The notes under the pieces are model-generated. The model saw only the letters and a program-made list of their open reading frames with translations. It had not been told where the DNA came from and searched no databases. A stretch of 64,000 nucleotides of DNA from Strigamia acuminata. Taxonomy: Eukaryota > Arthropoda > Chilopoda > Geophilomorpha > Linotaeniidae. The DNA lies in contig OX442314.1 of NCBI GenBank assembly GCA_949358305.1, positions 26,087,118-26,151,117 on the forward strand, in the 5' to 3' direction. Position numbers and translations under genes: made by a program. Within the stretch, counting starts at the first letter, position 1. Each line of letters starts with the position of its first letter. Below, one piece after another: positions 47,436 through 57,820 of this stretch.

Positions 47436-48469
47436 ATTGGCGAATCGAGTTGTTTGGCACACAGATCTAGATCGGATAATCGAGATCAGTGTTGACCCCA
47501 AGCATGGCTCTAACAAGTGCAAACAGTTAATAACAATTGTATTCAACTGCAGCAGTGACAAATAACAACACTTATGTAACAAATATATGCAGACTCATCA
47601 TTCTATCTATAAAAATCTGCAGACAAAAATAAATCATCACAAACCAAATTGGATTGCAGAAAATAAATGCAGATACAATGCAGCAAAACATGTCATTATA
47701 AAAAGATTTCCAACTCCAACCGTCAATTTACACGTGAAACCAACCCCAGAAAGCATGCCATTGCAATCTGTCCAATCACCTCTCGTATTGATTTTTCATG
47801 CAGAGGGAAAGAGCATTTATCTAATGCACACGCCATCCATGTCATTCAATAATCTGTTATTTATTTATCTTTTTACCTGCATTCATATTCATATCGGAAG
47901 TAAGGTAAGAACAGAAACACCAGCACACAAAATCGATTTTTCCCACCTCTGTGTCATCATATCCGGGGCTGCCTTTGCTCTACTCAACTGTCTTCATTCT
48001 TCAACATCACGTCAATTTGCACTGCAAGTTACTGGAGCAATTCAAAATTGCACGTTTGCCTTTATTAATCCGGCCGTGTTGTTATTTTCCAATTTCATAC
48101 CTGCGTTCAAGATGTAAACACCCGAGAAATGCAGTCTCATTCCGAAATTAATTAACAACGTCCTCGAGTTTTTAATGCGGAATAAATTGATAATCATCAA
48201 TTTGTTGCCATGTAGGCTTGCCGTCAGTGTTTTTGAGAATAACAACTTCTCGGTCCTTGCAAAGTATAATGCAGTTGCTTATATCTGTCGTATCACAAAA
48301 CGATTTAATTCGTATAATACGATTGTAAATCCTCCAAAAGCACTAGTTTACATTTGTCACACTGAGGCGCACGGGTCGTGTCGCCCATAGAGGGCTAACT
48401 CGAGGGGCCAACAATCTAGCAAATCCTCGTGCACTCTTTGTGATTTGCAAATCGGCAAATTTAATGCAA
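47436..48469. other. Unique stretch with the longest ORF of the window
   Basis: A plus frame at 47587-48117 stays open for 176 codons after an ATG (MQTHHSIYKNLQ..). It has no domain I recognise, hydrophobic patches (LLFIYLFTCIHIHIG), ordinary non-coding composition and no clear promoter or polyadenylation context. Two other frames overlap it. I do not call a gene here. Confidence 0.3.
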
Positions 48470-49035
48470 ATCAGCTGCAAATACAACTAATCAACTGCAA
48501 ATCCATTCAATCAGTTGCAAATTCAATAAATCAGTTGCAAATTCAGTAAATCACCAGCAAATTCAGTAAATCACCAGCAAATTCAGTAAATCACCAGCAA
48601 ATTCAGTAAATCACCAGCAAATTCAGTAAATCACCAGTTATTTCAGTAAATCACCAGTTATTTCAGTAAATCACCAGTTATTTCAGTAAATCACCAGTTA
48701 TTTCAGTAAATCACCAGTTATTTCAGTAAATCACCAGTTATTTCAGTAAATCACCAGTTATTTCAGTAAATCACCAGTTATTTCAGTAAATCACCAGTTA
48801 TTTTAGTAAATCACCAGTTATTTCAGTAAATCACCAGTTATTTCAGTAAATCACCAGTTATTTCAGTAAATCACCAGTTATTTCAGTAAATCACCAGTAT
48901 ATTCAGTAAATGACTAGCAAATTCAGTAAATCACCAGCAACTTCTGTAAATCATTAGCAAATTCAGTAAAATCACCAGCAAATTCAATAAATTAGCTGCA
49001 CATTCATTAAATTAGCTGCAAATTCAATAAATTTT
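48470..49035. repeat. 20-bp minisatellite, two unit types
   Basis: A 20-bp register is kept for about 21 units (48541-48960). Centre units CAGTTATTTCAGTAAATCAC are nearly identical (about 13 in a row), flanked on both sides by CAGCAAATTCAGTAAATCAC units and then by decayed CAGTTGCAAATTCAATAAAT units. This symmetric layering is as expected if the array grew from its centre. Confidence 0.95.
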
Positions 49036-49666
49036 GATGCACATCTTGTTGCAAATCTGCAATTCATACTTAACAAATCAGCCTACTATTACTGGGGTTG
49101 CTGATTTGTGATTTGCTATTTGCAAGCCAAGTTAATGATTTAATGCCCCTTGATCTGCTTAACATGATGATAAAAATGCATTAACATCTAAAAGATGACA
49201 TTAGATCACCAAACTGAAATGCAGTCTCAAATCATTATGCTGGTCGAAAACTTGGTTTTACTTTGTAAACAATCATCAAGAAATTTTTGTTTTAGTTCTA
49301 CAAAATGAAAAATCGATGTTGTTTAATCTGCTCCTGACAGTTCAATCACCAACATTGCTTTTGTTTGTTTTCCATTCTGTATTTCAACTATTTTGAAGAA
49401 CACCTTAAATTTTTCATACAAAGTTTCTTCGCTTGTTTTTATTTAGGTCAGCCACTTCTTGGGTGATTTATTGTGTTTCCTGTCTTCGGAAATTTTTTTA
49501 CATGTATAATTCACAGTCGATAATGCACATCCTACAGCTTCGTGCAACTTCTCTCTGTTTTTCCCACTTTTATTTAGACTTACACTATTTCTTTTTTAAT
49601 GTATTTGCTCCTTAATCGGTGCCATTTTACAAAATGTGTTCAGAATAACAGTAGGTTTGGTCAAAG
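49036..49666. other. Gene-free stretch
   Basis: Unique AT-rich sequence. On the minus strand ATTAAA at 49600-49595 lies 67 bases after the stop codon of the ORF at 49667-49954. Confidence 0.35.
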
Positions 49667-49954
49667 TTAAGGTTTATACCGTTTATGCAGCTTATATAAA
49701 CGGCCAAAATAGTACGCAAAACGTGAGTACTCTGTAGATTCGTTTTTAGGCCCGTTTACTTGTGCCATTTTTGCATCGCATGGTGCATACAAATTAATTT
49801 TCTTTTTCTCATTTAACCAACGAATTGTGATTGTGACCCTCTTATTTGAACACAATTTAGTATTAACTCCCATTTTTGGAGGTGAATGCTTCGGATGAAC
49901 GTATTTATGACACTTGAATGTCTGATCCGTCGATTTAACTTTCGAGGCGGACAT
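49667..49954 (-). CDS. Candidate small intronless gene, 95 codons, unidentified
   Basis: ATG with A at -3 and a splice-acceptor-like TTTTTACAATCAAATTCAG just before it. The product starts MSASKVKSTDQTFKCHKY, continues with NKRVTITIRWLNEKKKINLY and ends YYFGRLYKLHKRYKP: basic, Lys-rich, three Cys (one early in FKCHK), no signal peptide or membrane segment. It uses TCG, ACG, CCG and GCG codons unlike the surrounding AT-rich sequence. ATTAAA follows the stop by 67 bases. It lies inside intron 1 on the same strand as the host, so it may be a nested gene, an alternative exon or a fossil. No family recognised. Confidence 0.3.
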   Translation of the reverse strand: MSASKVKSTDQTFKCHKYVHPKHSPPKMGVNTKLCSNKRVTITIRWLNEKKKINLYAPCDAKMAQVNGPKNESTEYSRFAYYFGRLYKLHKRYKP

Positions 49955-51574
49955 TCTGAATTTGATTGTAAAAACCAAATCCTGGCATAAATCGATTCAT
50001 AAACCAATCCAGTCGTGGTTTTGGTTTTTGCGATTTTTGGTGATAGTTTTTAGCTGTTTTTGACGAGACTCTATAATATGCACGACATTCATATGCGTGA
50101 CGTCATAGTATTCCCATATGGGTATGTGACATATACAGGTGCACCCCCAGTAAGAGTAGACTAGTCAAATTGATTTTACTACTAAAAATTTCATTTTAGA
50201 AAACCTTTTTCCAACTTTCTCATATTCAAATATTTACTGTTGGACAAATGACTTCAGTTATTTCATTGAATATTTGGCCGTAGATTATCAATACCCAAAA
50301 TAGATAAAATGTGTATTTTGAATTTTATGTATTATATGTTTAGAGCGAAAGTCCCTAATGCAATATTACACAAACCGTGGAACATATTCTAAAACTTTTT
50401 GCCAAGGGGTGTACTATAGAAAAATTTAGGCCAGCTGCAATGTAAATAATAAATAGGTGGATAATCCACCATGTGCATGACTGTATTTTATTCATACAAG
50501 CCACACATTTCTGACTAACCCCATCAGATCATTATATTAAAATTTTAATATTTTACAAGTGTATAAACTCTTATTTAAATCAATTCTGTTTAAGAACCTG
50601 ATAATGACTCTAATACCAATTTTTTAAAAAAAAGAATCCCACGATATGGGCATAAACTGCACATTCTCCACTACTTCTCTTTTGGTGCTTCATTAATACT
50701 GCAATTTTGAAATTTGAAATTCAACTGGCACAATACCATTCATATTCTGCATACAAATGGCACAATTTCTTTTTGCTCGACTAAACATCGTCGAAAAGCG
50801 AAATAACCTATCCTTCCAACTAAAAATTAAATATCTTTTCTTCTCCAATTCTCTCCACATGTTACATAAGCCTTGCAAGTTGTTTCACAACAGGTAATTG
50901 CCCATATTGCATATCTTCTGCAAATTGCCAAACCATCAGCTTAAAGGAATGACAACTTGATCAAAAGCCAAAACACAGTTCAATTCGAATTCCATTTCAC
51001 CATCAAATGAGATAATCCAAAGTCAAGTGCTTTTTAAACAACTTTCTTCGCTTCTCTTTAAAATCAAACTGCATATTCCATCCTGCTAACATGTAAACAC
51101 AACAGCTAAAAATGGCTCGTTACACACAAGATATTAGGTTTACTGCCGGTTGTTTGTTGTGAGGAGAAAAAAAATCATTATTTGTTGTTTTTATGTGCGT
51201 CAGAAAGGAATGTGCACTTTCAGTTTGGCATCAAGATACCAGGCGCAAAGTACAGACATAAGCATCATCCAAGTAATCCTGCATAAGCAGTTGAAAAATT
51301 ACTACTTAAAAGACCGGTCCCTCTTAAGTAGACATTTCACTGCTGTCTGAACACATGAAAAGGTCTAAGGGCCCTTTTCATAATGGTCAACAAGGTCGAA
51401 AAGCTTTCTTTCTTAATATCCATGTTTGTACATGCGTTAAAATATAGTCGCTTGAGCCACTTTCTTGAAACAACGAGCCGATTCCCACTAGCCAGAAAGA
51501 ATAGCTCAAAAGTAAGCAAACAAGCAAGAACACCGATGATACTTCACACTAACAATCTTTAAAAGAATTTAAAT
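49955..51574. other. Gene-free part of intron 1
   Basis: Unique AT-rich sequence. At 51222-51250 an isolated right end of family G (TTTGGCATCAAGATACCAGG then CGCAAA) is present; the rest shows nothing I can support. Confidence 0.35.
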
Positions 51575-51735
51575 TATAATTAAAATACAACTAGTCTTTC
51601 CAAAGGCCTTTCGGCTATTCCCCAGCCATCTTTAGTGGTTTGTAATAGTAAGACTAGCGTATTTTAATTGTCATTTAAATTCTTTTTAATAAAACACCAA
51701 AGTGATACGTATATGAAATAGAAGTTTTAAATACA
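51575..51735 (-). repeat. Palindromic repeat L, copy 2
   Basis: Arms AAAATACAACTAGTCTTTCC and AGACTAGCGTATTTTAATTG. The minus centre reads CTAAAGATGGCTGGGGAATA then GCCGAAAGGCC. The first core word is CTAAAGA instead of CTGAAGA, so the hammerhead core is broken in this copy. The outer ACACTAAAGTGATA..GAAATAGAAGTTTTAAA part is shared with copies 1 and 3. Confidence 0.6.
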
Positions 51736-51760
51736 CTGACAATCTTACTTCAAATTTACT

Positions 51761-51920
51761 TGCTACCGTCTTCCCCTGAAAATAACACCATGGTGTTGTA
51801 TTCGAGTTTCTTGTGAAACATTGTTGAAAAAATTGAATGTAACACCACTTCAGCTGTAACACCATGGTGTTATATTCGAATACAACACCAAGGTCTTATT
51901 TTCGGAGGAAGGTGGCAGTA
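51761..51920. mobile_element. MITE with CACCATGGTGTT palindromes
   Basis: CTTCCCCTGAAAATAACACC then ATGGTGTTGTATTCGA at the left, TCGAATACAACACCAAGGTC then TTATTTTCGGAGGAAGG at the right. ACACCATGGTGTTATATTCG sits in the middle as well. Single copy here. Confidence 0.75.
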
Positions 51921-52370
51921 CAGCCAATGATAATGCTTGATCAGCATGAAGGTGGTACGGCTTCAACATAGTGACACTATCCCAAAGTTAGCTATTCCAA
52001 CCTTGTTGCTGCATGGCAAAAAGTTCAATGCAGCAAAACTCCAAGACCGAGAACCAGGCACCCCTCTCCACCTGGCAAAACCATTCTAGTGGTACAAGGA
52101 CCACAATTGCCTTTCTCTGGACCAGGCAAACTTAAACATGACCAAAACATTACTCTTTTTTCTATTCTACTAGTGATGGAACAATGTGCAACAGTGAAAT
52201 TTTGTTTCCTAATGCAGCCTTTTGTTGAAAAAAATCAGTTTGTGCGCCCACAGATGCCGCCCCTAGAAATATGCCTCCTCACCCCTCGCCCCGGCCCTGT
52301 GACATCCCTCTAGACCGAGTGCTTTCTCCCGCACCCGCCTAATGCCCATTCTAAAGCGGTTATAGTCATT

Positions 52371-52640
52371 TTAGCAACGCTCATTTTAGCAATTTTTACC
52401 AAAAAAGTCCCATTTTAGCGAACATGTCATTTTAGGTTTTTGTGTCGCGACACGATTTACCGTGACAAACCGGCTCAAAAAAGTGGTTTTCATCAAAAAA
52501 CCAGTAAGGTTAAGTTCGCGGGTTGTTAGCCCTTCTTGGGAATTAAACCTAGGTTTTTGTGTCGCTAAAATGACATGTTCGCTAAAATGGTGTTTCGCTA
52601 AAATAAAATCGCTAAAATGAAATCGCTAAAATGAAGTACA
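52371..52640. mobile_element. Inverted repeat element built from CATTTTAGC words
   Basis: GTCATTTTAGCAACGCTCAT, TTTAGCGAACATGTCATTTT and AGGTTTTTGTGTCGC at the left face AGGTTTTTGTGTCGCTAAAA, TGACATGTTCGCTAAAATGG and CGCTAAAATGAAATCGCTAA at the right. The ends are made of short GCTAAAATGA repeats, so the exact limits are uncertain. Confidence 0.7.
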
Positions 52641-53329
52641 TCCTTCTAAAGTTCACTGTACTGTTCTTTAAGGTTTGAAATTCCTCAAGAAAGGAGTGAC
52701 CAGCCTGTGAGAAAGGCTTACTTTCTGAACTTTCCTCCTACTGGGAATTAGACTAATGAAGCGAGAAGTATGACAATCGGAAATTCTAGTGAGAAGATTC
52801 GACACAATGTTAGATGAACCAAGCTGTAACTAATGGAAAATTCAGAACTTTCCCCTTTTTTGTTTCCTTAATTATAGTGTAAATCCCGTCATAATTATAA
52901 GGAAAAACTTGATGCAGCAACAAAACATTCAATGACAACTTCCATTCACTCACTTTGGCATCCACAAAGCAAATAATAAAACTTTGAATAACCGTCTGTC
53001 AGTCAAGCAGTGCCAGAGTCGATGTAATGAATAACCGCGGCCGAATCTATTTAATTATTTACTCCCGCTTTAATCTTCCAATAGTAATTTAAATACAAAA
53101 TCCTGCGAAATTTTGCACCTGTCTATTATTGCCTCACTTCCCATTCACTTCAACAGTAATTTACCTTAACACAACAGCATTTTCCCTTTAATTCTATTAT
53201 TCACGTGCTTAGGTTTGTTCAAAGAACAAGTTTCTACTTAAGATGGTCGAAAAGAAGCAACAGAAATAAAAAAAAAATAAAAAAAAAATAAAAAAAATTT
53301 AAAAATAAAATAAAATAAAGGAACGTTTA

Positions 53330-53560
53330 GTGAAGCGTTGTTTCTGCGAAGATTCTCTTTTCACACGGTCGAATGAAGGCGAGTTTGAGGAGGAGGCGAC
53401 CGGTGAAGATTCGCAATGACCACCGAGCCCAATATCCCATTTCGGAGTCTGAGACCTCCAAACCACTCGGGCCATGACCGCTCAAATTACCCATAACTCC
53501 ACTTTCACCACTACCGACGCCATAAATCGACACTAGAACCAATTGACAACCATCTAATTC
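53330..53560. other. G+C-richer block, possibly exon or promoter, unassigned
   Basis: It stands out against an A-rich flank (53265-53320). Both strands have open frames (minus MGNLSGHGPSGLEVSDSEMG; plus ASLRRRRPVKIRNDHRAQY). Neither has a supported start or splice pair that fits the exon chain. A candidate for an unannotated exon or a regulatory patch. Confidence 0.25.
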
Positions 53561-53796
53561 AATATTTCAAGTGTATACTTGGTTGGCCCTATCAAATTAA
53601 TAGATAAGAGCAAAATTTATTTTGCTTTCAAAACCGTTAATAAATTGTGTTTATGGATTTCACACTAGGAAATTGTTTTAGTGGCTGCAATCAAAAGTTG
53701 TCTTTAAACATTTTTCCCCCGTTGTAAATCTACCGTAAATGCTCTAGGTTGAGCGGGGGATGCCGATTGAACCTGTATAACACGACTGAAAAGTGC

Positions 53797-54020
53797 CCAA
53801 AATGCACTTTTTAGGGTACAAAATGCACTTTTTAGTGTACAAAATGCACTTTTTGTGTGCAAAAATGCAGTTTTATGTGCAAAAATGCAGTTTTATGTGC
53901 AAAAATGCAGTTGTATGTGCAAAAATGCACTTTTATGTGCAAAAATGCAGTTTTATGTGCAAAAATGCACTTCTATGTGCAAAAATGCACTTTTATGTGC
54001 AAAAATATACTTTTTGTGAT
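53797..54020. repeat. 20-bp minisatellite (TGCAAAAATGCAGTTTTATG)
   Basis: About 11 units in a strict 20-bp register, starting with looser TACAAAATGCACTTTTTAGG units. The plus ORF through it (MHFLCAKMQFYVQK.. repeats) is just the unit in translation, because 20 bp cycles through all frames every 60 bp. Confidence 0.95.
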
Positions 54021-54400
54021 TGAAAACCTATATTAATTATAGCTTAAACATTTCGGTTAAGTTAGGGGAATCTAGGTTCTGTCAATAGAGCGCGGGTGTT
54101 CCACGAGAGCATTCACGGTATAAATCTTCTTAAATTTTTCAAAAAATCTTCTCGAGTGCAATTCAAATTAGAGAGCACAAAGTGGCTGCTTTGATGACAG
54201 GTCCAAAACACAAATTCGTCTAAAACACTTCTGGTTGTTTGCTAAAATGCTACATTTTCAAGTGTTTGTGTTTTGGCATGTTTTAAGATCGTAAACCCAA
54301 ACAAAAATAAAAATAAGTAAAAACATTTCTGAATGCAGCTAGTGTTTTATACAGTTTCTAGTTTCAACTTTTATGTTATGTTGAAAGAAATTAAATCCTG

Positions 54401-54426
54401 TTTTTTTTTTTTTTTTTTTTTTTTTT
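54401..54426. repeat. Poly-T run of 26
   Basis: Uninterrupted T26, following ..AAATCCTG. It may be the tail of a minus-strand retroposed copy, but no body was recognised. Confidence 0.85.
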
Positions 54427-54620
54427 ACTAGAAATTAATGAAACGCGCAATGTCTTGTAGCGTTTTAATGTCAGAAATATTAAGTAGCTGCGAAAGTCAT
54501 TAATTCACAGAGTTCAACATTACTCATTAATTATTAGGATAATAAATTAGAAACTTTTCTAAAATTTTCATAAAAATTTATTTATTTCCATTTTTTAAAC
54601 TTCGATGGAAGTGGATAATA

Positions 54621-54938
54621 TTAACCCTCACCTAGCACCGACTTAAAAATAAAATTTCTTTCTCACCCAAAGAAAATTTACTGTTTGATTCCTCCAATTT
54701 TATGTTGAAATTGAACTACCTTTTTTATTACTGGCAAGACAATGAGAAAAATATTGAACATTGAATTCCAAGGCGATGAGCAATAAATAGTACAATACCA
54801 GCAACAAAACGATTTAAATGTTCGATTCTTTTTTATTGCTTGTTAAGAAAAAATACATGAATTTTCAGATCGAAAAACAACAGATAAAAACAATTTTCTA
54901 GGTCAAAATTGATCCTTGGTCGATTATGCAAGGGTTAA
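54621..54938. mobile_element. piggyBac-like TTAA element, copy 3
   Basis: TTAA-CCCTCACCTAG.. and ..TTATGCAAGGG-TTAA, with AGGTCAAAATTGATCCTTGG near the right end as in copy 2. Ends are shorter and more decayed than in copy 1. Confidence 0.7.
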
Positions 54939-54969
54939 CCCAGCGAAAAAGTTTGACGATGCTAAAGTC

Positions 54970-55314
54970 TATACTCTTGTTCGACTCAAGAGTGTACCCT
55001 TCTCCGAGCCGTATCACTGGTGTAGTAATCCAAAAATGTAGACCCAAACACCAGAAATGCATTCCAGTGTGCAGCCATTTTGTAATCGAGTATGAGTTTT
55101 TGATTTATATCTTCATAAAACTTCATTTATTCAAAGGAAGTATCATTTATGCATACAAATAATCTAAATTATATTAACCTAAATGGTTATAGCAATCACA
55201 AATAATAAAAAAAATAAAACTACTTCTCCTAGTGGTAGTAATACAAGCTTGAGGTAGGAATAATGCGGCTCGGCCAATAAGAGAAGGGTACACTCTTGAG
55301 TCGAACAAGAGTAT
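54970..55314. mobile_element. MITE family E, copy 6 (long ends)
   Basis: TATACTCTTGTTCGACTCAA then GAGTGTACCCTTCTC, exactly reversed at the right (GAGAAGGGTACACTCTTGAG then TCGAACAAGAGTATA). The interior has CGAGCCGTATCACTGGTGTA and AATAAAACTACTTCTCCTAG. The near-perfect 35-bp ends suggest a recent insertion. Confidence 0.9.
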
Positions 55315-56255
55315 AGTTGTATTTCTTGAGGACCCAACCTTCGATTCGCACTGGGTGGCAGATTTTCTTGCCGTAGTAACAGTACTTAAACCAGACGAGA
55401 ATGAAGAACAACCGTGATTCTCTACACGTCATCCATCCAATTCTAAGAATGTTTATGCTTAAATAATACATTTAACAAGCAATAAAATAACCATCCTCTG
55501 CTACCAATGACTAGGCCCAATGCTGGTTAACTTGTGTGTTTTAACGGAAACAGGTGATCAGCATGGTGCCAGAAATTGGTACAAAGCTGTCGATAAAAAT
55601 ATTTCGATGCACGCAATAACGTAATAAAATAACATTCTCACTTTATTCACCAAAGAATTTTCATTTTTCTTATCGGCTCTGCTTGCACGTCAACTTGTAA
55701 ACTTGACAATTAGTAGACTCTACAACTTTGTAATTGATAATTTTCTTCCAACTCTTACGATTTGTCAATTAGAAATTCGCAGGCTCTGAATATACACCCT
55801 TTCCGGTCGGTCGAAACAATACCAATGAATTGGTCACATGCATTTTCTTATTGCATTCCGCCTCGAAGAAACTACACCGAAAAAATGTTGTGCGACAACC
55901 GGCGAAGCTGTTTGGTCAGGTATTCACGCAGTCACCCCCCAGGTTAGACATGGCTTGTGGTAAAGTTGACCGGACAGGCATGTCACATACACCTCATGGG
56001 CCGCAGTAGCCAGCAAAGTGACCCACAAGGACAAGAGGATTGATAAGATGGTGATCCATACACTTCAAGTAGATTAAATGATAATTAGCATACACAGTCA
56101 TCATATTAGCTTATAAGCTTCCGTAGCAGCACATCTTCAATGTTAATTTGCGATTATTGACCTCAGATATCTCGATAAATACTAACGTCCCATAAAATTT
56201 CCCATACATTTTCCATACCGGAAACCTCACTTTTTTTGCAGTGCAATTAATTATA

Positions 56256-56560
56256 GACAGTGGCTACGTTCATGTCCGACGTGAACGTATTATTTTCATG
56301 ACGCGCTGTGATTGGCCGAGACCCATTGATGTCGATTCGTTTCCTCAACCTAAGTTATCTCAAATTCTATGTTCTCGACGTTTTAGCTTCTCTTTTTCTT
56401 ACAAGGGGGGTCTACGACCCCCCCAGACCTAACCTTATCCGTTTTTAGCAAAGTCGACGAAATGAAGATTTTCATCAATGTATTTCAATGCATCTCTCAA
56501 CCAATCACAGCGCGTCATGAACATAATACGTTCACGTCGGACATGAACATAGCCACTTCG
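56256..56560. mobile_element. MULE-like MITE with a 9-bp target duplication
   Basis: TTAATTATA occurs immediately on both sides (56247-56255 and 56561-56569). The ends AGTGGCTACGTTCATGTCCG then ACGTGAACGTATTAT, and the right-hand counterpart, match over about 60 bases and include a CGCGCTGTGATTGG block. Long inverted ends with a 9-bp duplication are characteristic of Mutator-like elements. The centre AAGGGGGGTCTACGACCCCC then CC is a smaller palindrome. Confidence 0.85.
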
Positions 56561-56699
56561 TTAATTATAATTATTTTTTCTTGATTCAGGACACCGAGAT
56601 CATTATTTGTTCACTTAGTCGACAATCGTTGTTGACGAAGTAGAATTTGTATTCATTTTCTGCATTGGATCCATTTTATTCAACATGTTTCTGTTACAT

Positions 56700-56756
56700 A
56701 CAACCACGGACGTCCCTTTCGGTCATTTCTTCCTATGGATCATCTTCAGGTTGATG
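56700..56756 (-). repeat. Second hammerhead-like motif, different sequence
   Basis: Minus strand: CCTGAAGATGATCCATAGGA, then AGAAATGACCGAAAGGGACG. CTGAAGA and CCGAAA bracket an imperfect hairpin (GATCC..GGA / GGTC-like). Motifs of this kind occur near the ends of Penelope-like elements. No reverse transcriptase is nearby. Confidence 0.25.
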
Positions 56757-57137
56757 CCTCTCATTCACTTTACCACATGGAATCCTCAGAAGTAAAAACC
56801 AATAACATCAAACTGTTGTGCCTCTTTTATTCGTTGTGTGTATTGGGCCTTACGCTCCCCACTGGTTAACCCCGATCCTTGGAGACGAAGCTAGATCACA
56901 TGTATCATTCACGCTACAAAAAATCAATCAGAGTATGCAAAATTGAATTTACATGCAACAATTTATCAGGGCAAGTCCATAGTACCTGAACAGCATCCTA
57001 AGTGAAAACAGACAAGCTTTTGATGGATTGCGGTCCCAAGTCTTTAACACCGTCATTCAGCTTATCAGGACAAATTGCAGCAAGCAAGCGGTACTCACTT
57101 AAAAGTTCTACGTATACTTAACGCACAAGCCGAGTTT

Positions 57138-57262
57138 TAAAACTTCTATTTCATATGCGTATCACTTTAGTGTTTTATTAAAAAAGAATTAAATGACAAT
57201 AAAAATACGCTAATCTTTCCATAGGCCTTTCGGCTGTTCCCAGCCATCTTCAGTGCAAAATG
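57138..57262 (-). repeat. Palindromic repeat L, copy 3 (one-armed)
   Basis: AACTTCTATTTCATATGCGT then ATCACTTTAGTGTTTTATTA and TACGCTAATCTTTCCATAGG match copies 1 and 2. The minus core CTGAAGATGGCTGGGAACAG then CCGAAAGGCC is intact with a perfect GGCTG/CAGCC stem. The opposite arm is missing. Confidence 0.6.
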
Positions 57263-57539
57263 GTTGTCCGTCTAAATTAAAGACAAAGTAATTTTTTGTT
57301 TTGTTTAAATCACTTTAATAAATCAACTTATTAAAGCCACATATTCTAAACCATAAAATGGCAACTTAAAACGTATGGTTTCAAAGATTTAATAAAAGAT
57401 ATGCAATATTTAGCGTGCTCTTCGTTCATAACTAACTTCTATAAAGCAGTCCATAGAGCCTTTTGTTACCGTGACTATTCAAGCTTGACTTCGAAAAGGC
57501 GTGAGGATATTTTCATCATTTCCGCCTTCTGAAACGCAT

Positions 57540-57815
57540 TTAAGGAGGATAAGTCACTTATCCTCCTACGATTGAAACCACCTATTTATTTGACAACCAA
57601 TTTCCAAAATGGTTGCCGATATAACTCGAAAGCAACTGCACCAGCACAATGAATAAGTCATTTCTACAGGGAAGATAAGGAGGTCAATTGGTGCATTATC
57701 TTTAAGTGAATTCTGAAGCAGACTTATATAAGTCTTGACAAAATTTTCTTCACATCCCCTTGGGTCAGAGATTTAATGAGAATAAGCCACTTATCCTCAC
57801 AGACTTGAATGCACC
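57540..57815. repeat. Diverged repeat family K, copy 2
   Basis: GGAGGATAAGTCACTTATCC then TCC, TTTGACAACCAATTTCC, GGAAGATAAGGAGGTCAATT and CCACTTATCCTCACAGACTT; colinear with 20400-20595. It abuts MITE C copy 4. Confidence 0.5.
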
Positions 57816-57820
57816 TAATA

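Noticed and set aside
47587-48117. Longest ORF (176 codons, plus)
   Set aside because: No recognisable motif, no splice or promoter context, overlapping ORFs in other frames, composition as in surrounding non-coding DNA.
53793-54023. ORF encoding a repeated KMHFL/CAKMQFYVQ peptide
   Set aside because: Direct translation of the 20-bp minisatellite.
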